DNA from: Rosellinia necatrix
Taxonomy: Eukaryota > Ascomycota > Sordariomycetes > Xylariales > Xylariaceae
Direction: 5' to 3'
NCBI GenBank assembly: GCA_021209875.1
Contig: JAGYVD010000003.1
Coordinates: 4,774,001-4,838,000 of the forward strand
Length of the DNA stretch: 64,000 nucleotides
The notes below the pieces were generated by a model, which saw only the letters and a program-made list of their open reading frames with translations, ran no database searches and was not told the DNA's origin. Shown in pieces: positions 63,831 through 64,000 of the stretch. Positions within the stretch are counted from its first letter, which is position 1, and each line of letters opens with the position of its first letter. The translations under genes and the position numbers were made by a program.

Positions 63831-64000
63831 GGCGTTAACTTTGCGGGTCAGTCGGTTAGTGGTATCTGAGAAGAATATCGGTGTCATGGGGAATTGGGGG
63901 GGATGGGGGAAGTGATCGCCGAGCATGGCGGCAAGAAACAAGACAGGGTTGACGATGGCAATAGCGATGGCGATGACGATGGCGATGGCGATGGCGATGG
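63831..64000. other. Kinase gene upstream region with (GATGGC)n repeat
   Basis: Promoter or leader side of the minus-strand kinase gene. From about 63951 to the window edge are GATGGC / GATGAC hexamers (about seven units), continuing beyond the window. No separate gene is visible. Confidence 0.7.

Overview
The window is nuclear DNA from a filamentous ascomycete (Pezizomycotina, most likely Sordariomycetes). The evidence is short 50-180 bp GT...AG introns inside nearly every gene, a group III hybrid histidine kinase of the OS-1/NIK-1 type with HAMP repeats, a Zn2Cys6 regulator, a DUF7053-type protein and a BAR-PH-ArfGAP protein of a kind common in moulds. Intergenic DNA is rich in TACC/GGTA tetramers and in the palindrome CCTAGG/TACCTAGGTA, which gives a clade-level flavour (Xylariales-like) that I cannot prove from sequence alone. 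I see no rRNA or CRISPR array, no convincing tRNA and no intact transposon.

Layout. 0.4-3.4 kb: a Zn2Cys6/fungal-specific transcription factor that looks broken, with two +1 frameshifts in homopolymers and unresolved segments. 4.9-5.9 kb: a two-exon conserved fungal protein, tentatively acetoacetate-decarboxylase-like. 6.6-9.4 kb: condensin subunit 2 (Brn1/CAP-H kleisin). 12.1-14.0 kb (minus): a SAM + HMG-box protein in six exons. 19.0-20.2 kb: a 93-residue coiled-coil protein with a 792 bp intron. 21.2-25.3 kb (minus): the OS-1/NIK-1 osmosensing histidine kinase. 25.3-32.2 kb: a 6.9 kb gene-free gap upstream of it. 32.2-36.5 kb (minus): a Munc13/Ync13-like C2 protein. 38.9-39.7 kb (minus): an HNH-endonuclease-domain protein with an in-frame TAG near its N-terminus. 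40.7-44.4 kb: a BAR-PH-ArfGAP. 45.6-46.6 kb (minus): a DUF7053-type protein whose first coding exon is 7 nt. 47.2-50.6 kb (minus): Mediator subunit MED14. 50.6-59.3 kb: a long gene-poor tract with an AT-rich island (about 52-55.6 kb) holding decayed coding scraps. 59.3-60.9 kb: an intronless fungal protein of unknown function. 62.4-63.9 kb (minus): a Ca2+/calmodulin-dependent kinase I-type gene with a GC-AG intron.

The genes do not form an obvious pathway or biosynthetic cluster. They are mostly conserved cellular genes: chromosome condensation, transcription (MED14, HMG), osmotic and calcium signalling (OS-1, CaMK) and vesicle traffic (Munc13-like, ArfGAP). All coding joins below were derived by hand from splice consensus, reading phase and family similarity. 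I found no convincing new multi-gene system. The most notable items are gene-structure oddities, the decayed transcription factor, the degenerate island and three uncharacterised fungal protein families.
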